Positions 20,667-33,044 of a stretch of DNA of 64,000 bases are shown piece after piece (within the stretch, counting starts at the first letter, position 1; each line of letters begins with the position of its first letter). The notes under the pieces were generated by a model, which saw nothing but the letters and a program-made list of their open reading frames with translations, was not told the DNA's origin and did no database searches. This stretch comes from Thalassia testudinum (lineage: Eukaryota; Streptophyta; Magnoliopsida; Alismatales; Hydrocharitaceae), in NCBI GenBank assembly GCA_037157565.1, contig JAZHRO010000022.1:4154001-4218000 (forward strand), written 5' to 3'. The translations under genes and the position numbers were made by a program.

Positions 20667-23384
20667 TGTTGTGTGAGTATTCGTCGATGTTTAATATAAG
20701 CACATTGTAGTATAGTCGACAAAAATGCAACAGCACTTAAAATTTATAAAACTCAAAATCAAGAAATGAGTCCGAGGTCGTTCGTAGGGAGCAAATATAG
20801 AATTCACAACACTAATCGCATTCAGAAATAATGAGCACAATCAATTAAGTACAAGAAAGATATTCAATGAATATTATACATAGAAATAAATTTAAGATCT
20901 GCCTAAATTGTATCTCAAGAAATCATGGGACAAAAAGAATATAACCTCAAAAACAATGGTGATTTAAATAACCACTTAACTCCTTCACTTAAGCACATAT
21001 TCAATTATCAGCATTTAACTCAAAATTTCCAAAAGTACCTTGAATCACTTACTCAATTATCCACATCAGCCAAATACCAGAGTCAACCTCAAATATAGCC
21101 ACAGTACTAACAATCAGATGTCGCAATGGGTCATTAGACGACTTAAGTATCAAGGCCTCAGAGCAAGCACAAGGCACAAGGCCTTGTCATATAGCACCAA
21201 CACAAAGGCACAAAGCAGATGCACAAGGGTGCCTAAGCACAGGGGACCAACACCTCAGAGATGCTAAGTGTTGAACATGTAGGCACACATCTCGAGGCAC
21301 ATCATACATATCCCAAAGCAAAGCCCTCCCCCCACCTCCTCACAATTTCTCCTCTATTCTTCTCTCAAAATCGACTAATTGGATATATAAGTGGGTAATC
21401 GAATCCAGATATGGTCCAGACTCATCGGGTGTGATGGTAAGTGAGGAGTGGGGAGAGGTGAGTAGGGACCTCACCCCTGAGTGTTGAGGCAAACAACCTC
21501 AGACACTTTTGCCTTTTATATGGTGCTGCACCTTCCTGAGTCCACAATGTGGGACAAAACCCACTGATTTCTTCTTCACATAACTTATGTGAGCTACAGT
21601 AGATCTCCTCACCAAATTGTAGTAGCTGCCGATGCATGCTGCTTCAATTGAGTACCTGGGAAGCCTCAAGACTTGGAGCTACTTCGATTGAGTGGTGCAG
21701 CTGGTAGGAGTGAGGTAAGCAACGTTGGATGAAGGTGGCGAAGTTTGGTGACAACCTAAAAAAATGAAAATAGGCTTATCGCTCTAATGAAACATATTCA
21801 GAACAATCGCCGAAGCTTGGCGAGTATGCTGTGGAAGTTTTGTATTGATTGGTGGTGTGTGAAGTTTTGCTGAGGTCAGAGGAGTGCGGCGATGGGTTTG
21901 TTCGACAGAGAGAGAGGGGGGCCAATAAGCCCAATTAGGTTGGGGATTTTGGTTAGTGGAGTGTGGTGGAGGTAGTGGTGGAAGTATTGAGGCAGTTGAT
22001 GTAGTGTAGCGTCGACACGAAATTGCCGGAGATATGTCGGAGGCAGAGAAGATGATAGGGGAGAGAGGCAAACATCTATTGAAATGAAGCGGGGAAGGAG
22101 TGGTTCTAACCTAAAGAAAGAGAGAGAGAGAGTTTGGCCTAATCTAAGGGACGAAAGGGGTAGGAATCCTCGAGCACTTGCTTCGCCAGAGTTGAAGATG
22201 ATGAAGTTTCCGGGGATGGGTAGCGGCGATGATGATGGGGGAAGGAGCTCCTGTTGGGTACAGCGAGGAGCAAAAGAAGATGAGGATCAAGGGAGGATGC
22301 CCAATTTGTCCGTTGGAGGTTCTAAAGAGGGGGATTGAGAAGGTCTGAGTCAGTTGAGTTCGTAGCTGGAGAGGAGGGAAGAAGGGGAATTCTGGTGTAG
22401 ACCTGGCTAAGGCAGATGGAAAAAGCTCCAGGGCATTATATAGATCTCAAATCCGAGCTCTAAATGAAGAAACAAGCTTGATTGGTTCTTGGTTTGGAAG
22501 CAACTGATCCCACGTTTTTCGTGGGTTCGCTAGAGCTTAGAATAGAGAATAAGGATCCTAAATCTCCTTCAGATGATTCTTTACAATGTGAACACCAATC
22601 CCACCAAATTTGGTGGGATTTGGTGTTGCTTTGATGAGGTTTTGAGGCAGTCAATGTAGGTTCTTAGGTCAGTTGACCTCCAATGGAAACAAGGGCCTAG
22701 ATGTGAAGAAGATGAGAAAGTTAGGGACCCATTTGAAAGGAATTTCGAAAGTTAGGAGCCTGAGTGTAGGAAATAGAGGTTTTAGGGACTGAAGTGCAAA
22801 CTAGGTTAAGATGGACTCTGATTGGTCCCAAATTTTGGCCTTATCCTAATTTGGACCCTAAGAATCTGATGGTGAACTTAGACTTGATTTTTGATCACGT
22901 TGGCTTGGCAATTTGCATAGAAGCCCAACTTAGGGCAAAATCTCGTATGAGACTTTATTCTAGGTCAAAATAGGTTCAGATGGTCAAACTAAGGGTACCA
23001 AACCTCTTATAATATTTTTATATGAATTTTATGAGATTTAAATGAATTTTATCCTGATCGAAACCTCTTTAATTCAAGCGGGTCTAAAATTACGATTTTA
23101 TGCTCTGATTCAATTCTCGAAACATGTGAAACCCTGTTTCTATCTATGTGGACCCACTCTTTAGACTATAATGCTCAATTAACCTTCAATTAACCCCTAG
23201 GAAATCCTGCGGTGATTCTGCATTTAAGATGTCATGTTAAAACTATAGAATTAGCCATTTTTAATGTTTTCTTCTCAAAACGGATTTGCATAGAATTACG
23301 ACTCTCAGGTGATTATTCAGGAGCATTTGTTACTTGATTCTGATTAATTAAAGCTAGTTATGGCTAATGATGGTGTTACCATTA
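20667..23384 (-). mobile_element. Solo LTR of family G (L2)
   Basis: 2718 bp in minus orientation. The low end is TGTTGTGTGAG; the high end is ...GGTGTTACCATTA, with A replacing the usual terminal C-A complement. Flanks are gcact (20662-20666) and gcacc (23385-23389), a TSD with one change. It has the signature GTCCGAGGTCGTTCGTAGGG at 20770. Internal ORFs (21422-22654) are not protein-like. Confidence 0.8.
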
Positions 23385-25159
23385 GCACCCAATTTTTATT
23401 TTTGGTACTATTTTGTTCTTTACTGGGTAACAAGAGCCAAGGAGTTCAATGCATTGAATGAGGCTCTTGTAATGATCCAAATGGCTTTAAAGAATCACTT
23501 AGTGATCTTGAACACCAATTAATGATGTGAATAATCTCTTGATGATCATATCAACTCAGCAATCTCCCATCAAACGCCCACCAAGGCGATATCCATATGT
23601 GGATTTAAAACATTTTATCTGCTAATTATGACTTTAAATGAGATTTATTTGATATTCACGAAGGTCAGAGTTTCGTTTAAAGTAATTTGGAAGCCTAATT
23701 TGATTCCTAGCCTTCACACTTTCTATAACATAAAGATGGGGATCAACTAGGGTTTCTAGGGCTCTTTGAGTTTCAATTTAATTTTTGAAGAACTTTAGAC
23801 TCTTTAGAGAGCATTCACGATGATTTAACATGAGGTTTTAATGGTTTGACTCAGATTTGGGATGGGCACCTTCATTGCCCAGATTTGAAGTGAGTCTTAG
23901 GGTTCAAACATTCAATCAATGTTCTGAGGGTTTGATCAAGGTTTGAAGATAATTTTCAAAGATTTCATAGTATAATAGAATGTTTTGAATAGCTTTGTGA
24001 ATTTTGAACCATGTATGAATTGGTTTTTATCAATACAGCAGTAGCAGTTGTTGGTTCTAAATGAAACTTTAAATAAGATTTAACTGTAGATTTTATGTGG
24101 ATATTGGAAGCTCTTATGTTTGTAAAGCTTTTGCTGGAAGAGATTTGACATAGAGATACATTTAGATGATTGAGCATAGTCCAGATGGCATGATGAGGCC
24201 TTGGAATAGCTTGAGAATGGCTTGTTAATTTATTTGGATAGTAGTTGTAGCTCTATGGTCTTAACAGAGTATCCAATTACAATTTGGAGTAGATCCTAAT
24301 GTATATGAAAGTTGTATGAATTTATAAAGGAGTGTAATATAGAACAAGCATTCATGTACTTGGAATGATTTTAATTTAAGTTAAAAATAGTTTTTAATTA
24401 CTGTTAGAAATCTTTGTTGGCAATTGTAATGTCTGTTAACTATCTAATTTGATCGAGTTGATGGAATACAATGATTAATCCTTGTTTATGAGTTGGAACT
24501 ATTCTTTAACAATGTCTGGAGGTTTATAAAGTGTTAATCTTTAATTCCAGGATTTTTCCATAGATTTTAAGGCTTGGAACAAATTTCTTATCATTTCTCA
24601 GCCTTTTTTAACAAAAAGAGAGGACTGCTTCTGTCAATAGTAGCAATCCAATTTTATCATTTCTCAGTCTTTTTCTAGCTTTGTTTCTATAAGTGATATG
24701 AAAAATACAAAATAGTGTAAATAAATAATAGAAGGGTGTAGTGAGTGAGAATAACCTATATTGGACTTATGTGTGTGATTAGTTTTAGGCTTTGAGGTAT
24801 TTAGTATAGAGAACATACCTGGAAAGTTCTAGACTTCTTAGGTTTAGAAAATAAAAATTTCTAAAACAAAAGTAACAAAAAGAGCTCTCTCTCCCTCTTT
24901 TCTAGCTATCTCTCCTCTTTGCCTCTTCTTATAAAACCTAAAAACAAAATAAAAATAAGAAAAATTCTAAAAATTCTAAAAATATCCTATGTAAATAGTG
25001 TATATAGGTATATATGTTGTAATAGTATAAAGTACAATAAGTTATTTGTACATATGTAAATAAACTAAGTATATAGATATATTATTTACATGTAAATAAA
25101 ATATAATGTATATAAGTAATTTAAACATATTTATTTGATTTATTAAATTATAATATTTA
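23385..25159. other. Unclassified AT-rich spacer
   Basis: I see no gene. A short plus-strand frame near 23430-23520 (KEFNALNEALVMIQMALKN) ends in TAA and is unassigned. The right end is strongly AT-rich and continues after the next solo LTR at 28025. Confidence 0.35.
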
Positions 25160-25164
25160 GTATT
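25160..25164. repeat. TSD gtatt, left copy (solo LTR L3)
   Basis: gtatt before TGTTTACAG; the identical gtatt is at 28025-28029. Confidence 0.9.
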
Positions 25165-25435
25165 TGTTTACAGTGCTTGATCGATTTTTAAATAAGTCGC
25201 GTTGTAGTACAGTCGGAAAAGCATTGAAAACAAATAAGAATTTTTATTACTCAAATGTTAAGTCCGAGGTCGAACACAGGGAGAAAATGGAATTTATTCA
25301 CTAATCTCAATAAATGTAATTTGAACACTTAAATCTACTCAAAATATAATTCAAAATATAAAGCCGGAGTTTATGAATACTAAAATGTAGCAATAAAAGA
25401 GAAATTGAGAAGATTGGATAAAAAGTATTTGATTG

Positions 25436-25865
25436 CTTCTTCTCTTTGACTTGTTCTTCAGCTTCTTCTTTCTTCTTTCTTTTGTTCTTTGTTCTTCTTC
25501 TTTCTTTCTTTCCTTCTTCTTCTTTGGTTCTTCTCTTCCTTAACTTTTTGATGCTTCCTTCTTCTTCCTTCTCTTCTTTCATTAGCTTTCCTCTTTCTTC
25601 TTTTTCTTCCTTTCCTCTACGTGCTTGCCTTAGCTTCTCTTTCTTTTCCTCTCTGACTTTGGCTTCTTGTGCTTCCTTCTTCTTCCTTGATTTCTCCTTC
25701 CTTCTTCCTTCTTTCTTTCCTTCAGCTTTGCCTTTTCCTTTTCTTTAGCTTCCTCAGCTTCTATCTTTAGCCCTTTGCCTTTTCCTTCTTTCTCTTTCTT
25801 CTTCAGCCACACCTCCTCCTTCCTTCAGCTTCCTTAGCTTCCTTCTTCTTCTTCAACCTCAGCTT
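25436..25865. repeat. Polypyrimidine (CTT-rich) tract in family-G LTR
   Basis: About 430 bp almost purely C/T with CTTCTT words; purine-rich on the LTR coding strand. Shorter versions sit at the same LTR position in other copies (34190-34330, 43070-43205, 52630-52815, 59705-59875). Confidence 0.85.
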
Positions 25866-27084
25866 CCTCTTCCTGCACACGCAAGTGCAAAGCCTACCCC
25901 TACCCTCCCCCACGTACACTTTCTCTCTATTCTCTCCTCGGTTCGCTCTCCCAGAGCCAAACGGGTATACGGGTCGGGTCACGTGCACTTGAGTCCAGGC
26001 GCACCGGCGTGGGTGGTGCGCGAGGAGTGTCGGGTAAATGGGTCAGGCAAGCCAGGTCTGCGTAGCGTGGGTCGCGAACGAGGCGGGTGAGCGGGCGAGG
26101 GGACCTCACCCTGTGATCTGAGGCAACCAAGAGAAAACACAAATTCAATTTATATCGCTTACTACGCTTCAGACTTTCTGAGATGGGACTAAAGTCCCAC
26201 CTGCTTCTTCGCACGCGTGCAAGAGGGTGCCTGTTCAATTGCTGCAGTTACAGTTGATGTGGCCTTTGATTGCTAGGTGCGAAAGGGTCGTGGAGTATTT
26301 CCGTGCACCCGAGTCTCTACTTCCTGGAGCAACACGACCTGGAGAGAGCTTGCGAGAGAGCTTTGCTCATGCTCCAATGGCGGCAGGGGGTTGAACCTAC
26401 AAAGCACTAATACGGCCTCGCAGCCTTGTCAAAACACGTAGGTAGCTTCGCCATGTCACGGCGAAGGTGATGTAGTGGGTGGCGTGGCATAGAATGGCTT
26501 AGGCGTGCGTGCCTAGGTCAGACTGTGGCCATGAAAGTGCGTATGTTCGGTGAGAGTGTAGGGTGCGTGTGGCGATCAGTGAAGGGGCGGATGATGATCA
26601 GTGGATGATGGAGGAGGTTCTAAGTTAGGTGACGAGGGGTGTGGGTGCATGAAGCGGTGGATGCGCCTTCGCTAGTGGTTTGCTGGAGATGAGGAAGATG
26701 GTGGTGGTTTGCGGTGTCGAGGGGTCGAAAAGAGAAATAAAGAAGGGGGAAATGAAGGGAGGAGAGAGGGGAAGAGTTTTAACCTACTTAAGGGATGAAA
26801 AGAGATAGAAGGGTGGCTGTTTCATACCTACCGCTGCTGGAGAAGAAAGTTCCAGTGGAGGAAGAATGACGACGATGAAGAGGCTTTTGGCGCATGCGTA
26901 GGTACGGCATGACACGGAGGAAGGAGGTGAAGACAGCTCTGCCACTGGTATTGTGGCAGAGTGACGAGAAGAAGGAGGAGGAGTCGCCGGAGCTTGCTGG
27001 ACACTTTGGCCGAAGGAGAAGGGAAGAAATTGGAGGGTTTTCTCTGGCCAAGCCAAGCTAAATCTGAGCGGCAGGGACAAGGGG

Positions 27085-27093
27085 CCTTTTATA
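27085..27093 (-). promoter_or_regulatory. Predicted TATA box, solo LTR L3
   Basis: Minus strand TATAAAAGG, at the same place as the TATA boxes of the other family-G LTRs. Confidence 0.5.
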
Positions 27094-28024
27094 GCATCTG
27101 GCAGAGACTCTTGTGCTTGGAGGGCAAGCTTCCAAGCGCAAGAATCCTCATCGGAGTAGGACTATGCGAGAGACCCAAATCTCTCGAGCATTCGCAAGAG
27201 AGATTAGGTGCGAATCAAGGCTTGGGATTGCGTTCACATGGTAGGGAATTCCTCAGAGAATCTCCCTTTCAAATCTGAGAGGGGATCTATGAGGAATTAG
27301 GGAGAAATCCTCCCTGAATCCTCGCCGGAGTAGGACTCCATTGTAATGGTGGAGGGACCTAATTGCAAAGAGTGGCAAGGAAGATAGGGGGCCTAAGCAA
27401 TGATTTTCAAAAGCTAGGGGTCAAAATGTAATTGGGTGGACTGCTTTGCAAAGTAGGTCAAGGTGATCTCCCCTTAGGTCCAAATTTTGGTACAAACTTA
27501 ATTTGGTCCTTAGGAATCCAATGGTGAAGTTGGATTTTAGGTTTTACTATGTTTGACTGGACATTTTACACAAAAGCCTAATTTAGGTTAAATATCTAGC
27601 TAGGACCCCTACTTAGGTCAAAATAGGTCCAAAGGCCAATTTGAAGGTTCAAAACCCTAGGGGGTATTTTTCCATAAATTTTAGAGGGTTTACTTGATTT
27701 TTATCCTGACCAGAACCTTGTTGAATTAAGTGAGTCTGTTTTAGGGTTAAAAGATGTCATTTAATTCTTAGATTGCACATGAACCCATTTCTAATTGAAC
27801 CAACTCACTTTTTATCTTCTTTAGACCATTTGACCTATGTTTAGCCCCTAAGAAATCTCGTTGATGTACTGCAATGGTAAAATTTTAGTTTTACCCTTTG
27901 CTTCTTATTTTCTTCTCAGAACAGTTATCCCTTGAATTAGGCCCTTCTCTGGTTATGTAGGGGCTTTTGTTCTCTTTTCTAAGTCAAAATGAGCTAGTTA
28001 GGACTCATGATGGTGTTTCCATCA

Positions 28025-29031
28025 GTATTTTATATATGTAAACTAGTATATATTGTATATATAATCTATATATTTATATATGTATATAAACTCTAATTGT
28101 ACATTAGTGTACACATATATAACTTATTATACTAACTTTAATATCTATTATGTAATATATTATATTGATGTTATTTATACTTAATTATGTATGAAATATC
28201 TCTATATATATAAGTTAATAATGTATACTAGTAAATTAAGTTAATTTAAATTAATAATTTAATTAACTAATAAGCTAATTTATACTGTATTCTATTAATT
28301 TATATTTTAACTTATTTTAAATATATTTATTATAAGTATGTATATAATGTATATGTCTATATTAAATGTGTAAATATATAAATAAATCTAATTAAATTAT
28401 TTTAAAATCCTAATTAATAATGTAAATATATAAATTAACTAAATTAAGTCTCAATTGAGTAATTTATTCAGTAATTTATAGTGTATATAAGAATCAATAA
28501 CTAACTACAGCATGTAATTATACCTAACTTTAACTAACTTAAAAATATATTTATATATTTATTTAACATAAATTAATTATATCAATAGATAGTCCTATAT
28601 ATTGAATACACAACCATATAATTTATTTGTAATTTAAATCATTAACTAAGCCTAATTAAGTCCAAATTATTGAAATAATTCGCAGCAGCGTAGCAAATAA
28701 ACGCCACTCCTTTAGTGCCACATCGATGGCTATAAAGCTGCTGATGCGGTGCTTAAGTATTTGAGTAGGTAAGCCATTTGCCCAGGAATGGGGGTGGGCT
28801 CCTTGGTGTGCTCGTGTGGGGGACTAGGTGGTGAATTATATTGGCTCTATGCCTCCCCCATTGGGTAGGCCTAGTAGCAGTAGATTCGGCACTTGAGTTG
28901 TTGATCTGCACGGAAAGCCGACCAATCTTTTTGGGCTAAGTTAAAATAAAACTAAGTGTTGCTTGAGTTGTGTGTGTGTTAAGTGTTATCTGCACGTGTG
29001 TAGTAAGTGTTAGTTGTGTTAAACATAAGTT
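28025..29031. other. AT-rich spacer with GC-richer island
   Basis: 28025-28680 is almost entirely A/T with many TATATA words. A sharply different island at 28681-28925 has GCAGCAGCGTAGC, GGGGGTGGGCTCC and GCCTCCCCCATTGGG. I cannot identify the island. It has no long ORF. Confidence 0.5.
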
Positions 29032-29036
29032 GTATG
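29032..29036. repeat. TSD gtatg, left copy (element A)
   Basis: gtatg before the LTR start TGATAAACGCC. gtatg also follows the 3' LTR at 41890-41894, and again follows the 5' LTR at 33045-33049. Confidence 0.9.
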
Positions 29037-29264
29037 TGATAAACGCCAGTTTATCATTATTCTTATGCATTAAAATAAACCTAGCTCTTAGGATTATGCC
29101 CCACAAACGGGTTTTTGGGTTGCATTTAGGCATAACTTAGGTTAGGCATGCACTGCATTTTTTATTGTGTTTTTAATGTATTTTTGTGAGTGTTAGGGAT
29201 AAACAGATTTCCAGATCCCTACTACCCTAGCACTTAGGAAGGCAACTGGTGAAGGAGAAGCTCT

Positions 29265-30010
29265 CACCAGTTGGAACTCAGCTTGATCCAGCTCACCATA
29301 GCTAGAATCCAACTCACCTGAATTAGGCTTAGCTCATCCTAGCTCCACTCAGCTCATCTCAGCTAAATGGTAGCTCAAGAGAGGTCATCTTAGCTCACCC
29401 TAGCTCAAGTCAGCTCAGATCCAGCTCAACTTAGTTCAGTCTAGCTCATCTCAGCTCCCATTTGTCCACAGGGAGCTCTAGCTAGCTCAGCTGAGTTGAC
29501 TGGAGTTCACCCCAGATCAGGTCCAGCTACATCCAACTCCACTCAACTCCAACCAACTGAAGATGACTTCATTCCAGCTCAGGAAGCTCAAGTCCAGCTC
29601 CCGGGGACTCAGCTTAGCTCAACTCAGTTGAGCTAAGCTACCTTAGCTGCCTCAACCAGCTTGATCCTCCCTGGGAGCACCAGACCCAGCTCACCTATGC
29701 TCATTATGGTAGAAGCCAGCTCACTTTAGCTTGGCTTAGCAGCTAGCAAAGAAGTAGCAAGCTAAGCCAGCTAGAGTAGCTCCATGCCAGCCTCTTCAGC
29801 AACTGCCAGCTCCATTTCAAGCTCCAGACTTCTCCTCCTTAGCTCCTCTCTTCAAACCCTAGCTCCCATTACCTACTCCTCTACTCCATAGCTAGCTAAG
29901 CTAGCTTAGCTTAGCTAGCATTCAGCTCCTTGGCCATCCACCACCTTCAACTCAACCCTAACTAGCTCCACCAACTAAGCCCTACCTAAAGCTCACCTAA
30001 GCTAGCTCCG
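29265..30010. repeat. AGCT-rich array in LTR of element A
   Basis: About 750 bp in which AGCT, often TAGCTCA or CAGCTC, recurs every 8-15 bases on average. AGCT is its own reverse complement. The same array is in the 3' LTR at about 39845-40585. It reads as degenerate short-unit expansion, not coding. Confidence 0.85.
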
Positions 30011-30428
30011 TCCACTCCAAGTTGGAGCCACCACCATCACCACCTTTCACCCCTCAACCACAACCAAAGGGCAGCAAGAAGTTGGCGCCAAAACCACCCT
30101 AACTACCCCCCTTTTTGGTGCCAATTTTTCCCTGCAAAAATGCCCTAATCTCCACCCTACACCTAAGCCTAAAGTCCATCTCCACCTTCCATTTTCCCTC
30201 CAAAATTGCCCCCCTTCTAGAACACCATTTTGGTGCAAAAATGGATGCACCCCCTCCACCATGGACGTCCACCAAGGGGTGGATTCAACCTATAACTACC
30301 CCCCCTTGCACCCTTTATGGTGGCGCCAAGTGATCTCCACCTTAGGATTAACTTAACCACCCATAACCACCACCAAACTCCATCATAGCCCTCCACCTAT
30401 TCACGCCAACCCTACCCCCATCCCACTT

Positions 30429-30436
30429 TATAAAAA
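30429..30436 (+). promoter_or_regulatory. Predicted TATA box, element A 5' LTR
   Basis: TATAAAAA after a C-rich stretch. The 3' LTR copy is at 40999-41006. Confidence 0.5.
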
Positions 30437-30803
30437 CCCATCACCTACCACCATTTTCTTCATCCTCCATTAGTGTATTATTCTACCTATACCCACCTAC
30501 ACCTACGGCCAAGAAGGAGTAGAGAAGAAGATTAAGGGGGCACATCACCCGCCCCTTTGGTGCCTTCTTCTCCCCACTCTTCTCAACTTGTGCCACGCCA
30601 AGGAGGAGGGCTATTCTAATTCAAGGAGGACGGCCAGGCAAAGGAGAAGGACCTAGGGTGGACATCCACCCTTAGAGGAGGAGAATTGAAGGTGGTAGCT
30701 TCCACCTTGGAGGACACCATCTTGGAGGAGCATAGCAAGGAAGAAGTTGGAGGACTCTTTTCAAGCCCGGGAGCTACCAGGCTTGGAGAAAGAAGCCATC
30801 ATC

Positions 30804-32525
30804 TGAAATTCCCTACTTGGAGGGGGTAAGATCAGCGTGACGTAAAAAATGCGAAATTGAAAATATAACAATCTCACAAAATAAACAATCACACAAAGTA
30901 CATAGAGATTTTTAGGTGGAAACTCAAATCGGGTGAAAACCACCACCTAACCCTGTCGAGTTAGGATTTTCTGATCAACCAAGTTGATCAAATCCACTAA
31001 ACGAATCACTTAAACGAGGGTGATTCAACCTCAATTACAACCACGCTACTTTATACGAGGGTAGCGTACCTCAAACCCCTTCTCTTCACGAGAAGGATTT
31101 TGTCCCACGAAGGAGATGGGAATTCGCAAAGCGAATACCCAACCAAATAACAAATTAAAATAACAAATATAGTCCTATAGAGCCAACAAAGATTTAAACC
31201 TAGCTTCTATAGGAATTAGGAAACTCCCCTTTGATGGAAGTGCGTCGAATCGATGACGCGGGTGTGTGAGCTACACGGCGGTGCAACGTCGCTCTTGTGA
31301 ACTACGACGGGAGAGCGGGTGCGCAAATGCTTGATGCTCTCTAAATGAAGAACTTGAGCTTGGAGAGAAAGAGCTTGCTTCTTAGGATCAAGAGACACAA
31401 AATGGTGTGAAAATGTATTACTAGGGTGTATTTTGTGTGCAAGAGGTTCTCCTCTATTTATAGAGGCCTTAGGAAGGCTTTGGAAGGCCTTCGAAGGCTT
31501 CCATAGCTGTTGGGTGCAAGCTCCAAGAGAATCAGGCCGAAATCAGGAACAATCATTGCACTGACAGGGTTATCAAATGTCTGATCCTTTCATCGGACGT
31601 TCGGAAAATCAGTTTAAGACGTCTGGGAACAAAGTTAGACGTCTGATTTTAGGTGGGTTTCTTTCCCGACTTGAATCAGATCGAAATAGGGTTCTAGTGG
31701 GAGTCTATCAGACGACATACAGGACGTCTGGCACTAAGTCTGGACATCTGGAAACCTACTTTTCTGCAGGAATGGATTTCCAAGAGAGTGCAACGGCTAG
31801 AAAATCTCTGAGAAGAGATTTTGGGCCTGTCGAGGCAAAACAATCATTTATCAAACGTCTGGGAACACTTACGGATGTCTGATAAGGCTCTAACGGTCAT
31901 TTCCTTTAGTGTTCTGCAAGGCAGCCAATGGTCCACTAATTGGACGTCTGGCAAAATCATCAGATGTCTCCTAAGATGTCTGGACTAAGGTCTGGATGTC
32001 TAATTTCATCAGACATAACTAACTAAGTCCAGCCTAAACATAATCGGACGTCTGAGTCAACAGTCAGACGTCTTAAAAGTATTTATCAGAGGTCTGATTT
32101 TCAGATTAGATGTCTGAAAATGCTGTTTGAACCCTATTTTTCTTTTCTAAGTTCTCTACAGAAAACCTAAGTATCCTAGGGTTGTGAAAGTGTTCCTAGG
32201 ACTACTGTTAGGGTTCTTAAAGGCTCTTTAACATGAATCTAAGTAAGAAAATGAAGAACAACAAAAGAAACAAAATAACAACGATTACAAGGAAAGGAAA
32301 TCTATCCTATTCTTCATCTCCTTCCTTCTTCAAGTCATCGCTCCTTGCGAATCTCCTCTGTTCTCCATCAAGCTCCTCCAATCCATCCTGGATGCGAGCT
32401 CGAACTCCATCTAATCACGTCTCCATTTGCAATTGACCTGAAATCTAAGACTCCAAGTGCAAATGTTAAATGACACGTGTTTTGTTATCATCAAAATAAA
32501 CGATCGAGGTGCTCTAGCACCAACA
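30804..32525 (-). mobile_element. Solo Copia LTR nested in element A
   Basis: 1722 bp, TGAAATTCCC...GCACCAACA, the reverse complement of the Copia LTR at 7409-9153. Flanks are identical tcatc (30799-30803 and 32526-32530). The 3' LTR of A (at about 41367) shows the uninterrupted sequence. Many GACGTC sites have become GATGTC or GACATC. TATA on the minus strand at 31455-31462. ORFs at 31216-31398 and 31577-31882 are spurious. Confidence 0.93.
31455..31462 (-). promoter_or_regulatory. Predicted TATA box, Copia solo LTR
   Basis: Minus strand TATAAATA inside CCTCTATTTATAGAGG, the same palindrome as in the complete element. Confidence 0.5.
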
Positions 32526-33044
32526 TCATCTTCTTCACCATTTCATTTAGAAGATTTGTGTTTTTGTCTTCTTGCATTTCAAGTAGATTAGAAGCTTTCC
32601 TCTATGAGTTTTGTGTAGAACAAGTTCATTTTCATTCAAGTTGCCTTCTTTCAATTTTTGTTGCATAGCTTTTTACAATTTTTGCCTAGCATTTGTTTCA
32701 CTCCCTTTGCCTAATTATTTTAGGCCTCCACGTGCCTAGGGTGAGCTTAGGGAGAGGCTCTACCTGTCACCTTAGGGTTAGCTTAATTGAAATAGGTCAT
32801 TGTTGTTTTCCTACTATCAACAAAAACTCGCATGTTGCAGTTATTTCAAAATCATAAAAACTATATATTCAAAAACATCAAAAAGAAAGTTGAGTTTCAT
32901 CTTTAAAGCATGGGATTTTGATTTGCAAACCTGCCTCCTTGGACGACCCTAGATACTCCCCTATCTAGGTTTATAAATTTAAGAGTTAATTGATTTTACG
33001 CATTACAACGACGCATTTTACAAACCGCGTAAAATTTGTTATCA

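Larger units (their letters stand above)
25165..28024 (-). mobile_element. Solo LTR of family G (L3)
   Basis: 2860 bp in minus orientation, TGTTTACAGTGC to ...GTGTTTCCATCA, with a perfect TSD gtatt. It has the signature GTCCGAGGTCGAACACAGGG at 25262 and a TATA box at 27085. ORFs inside (25446-25748 and others) arise from the pyrimidine tract or GC-rich U3 and are not genes. Confidence 0.9.
29037..33044 (+). repeat. 5' LTR of element A (interrupted)
   Basis: About 2.28 kb once the Copia solo LTR (30804-32525) and one TSD copy are set aside, against 2279 bp for the 3' LTR. It begins TGATAAACGCC and ends AATTTGTTATCA. It contains the AGCT-rich array (29265-30010) and a TATA box at 30429. Confidence 0.88.

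Noticed and set aside
25446..25812. ORFs of 60-100 codons rich in Ser/Phe/Leu or Lys/Glu/Arg
   Set aside because: They are translations of the CTT/GAA tract in a solo LTR, so composition alone explains the open frame.
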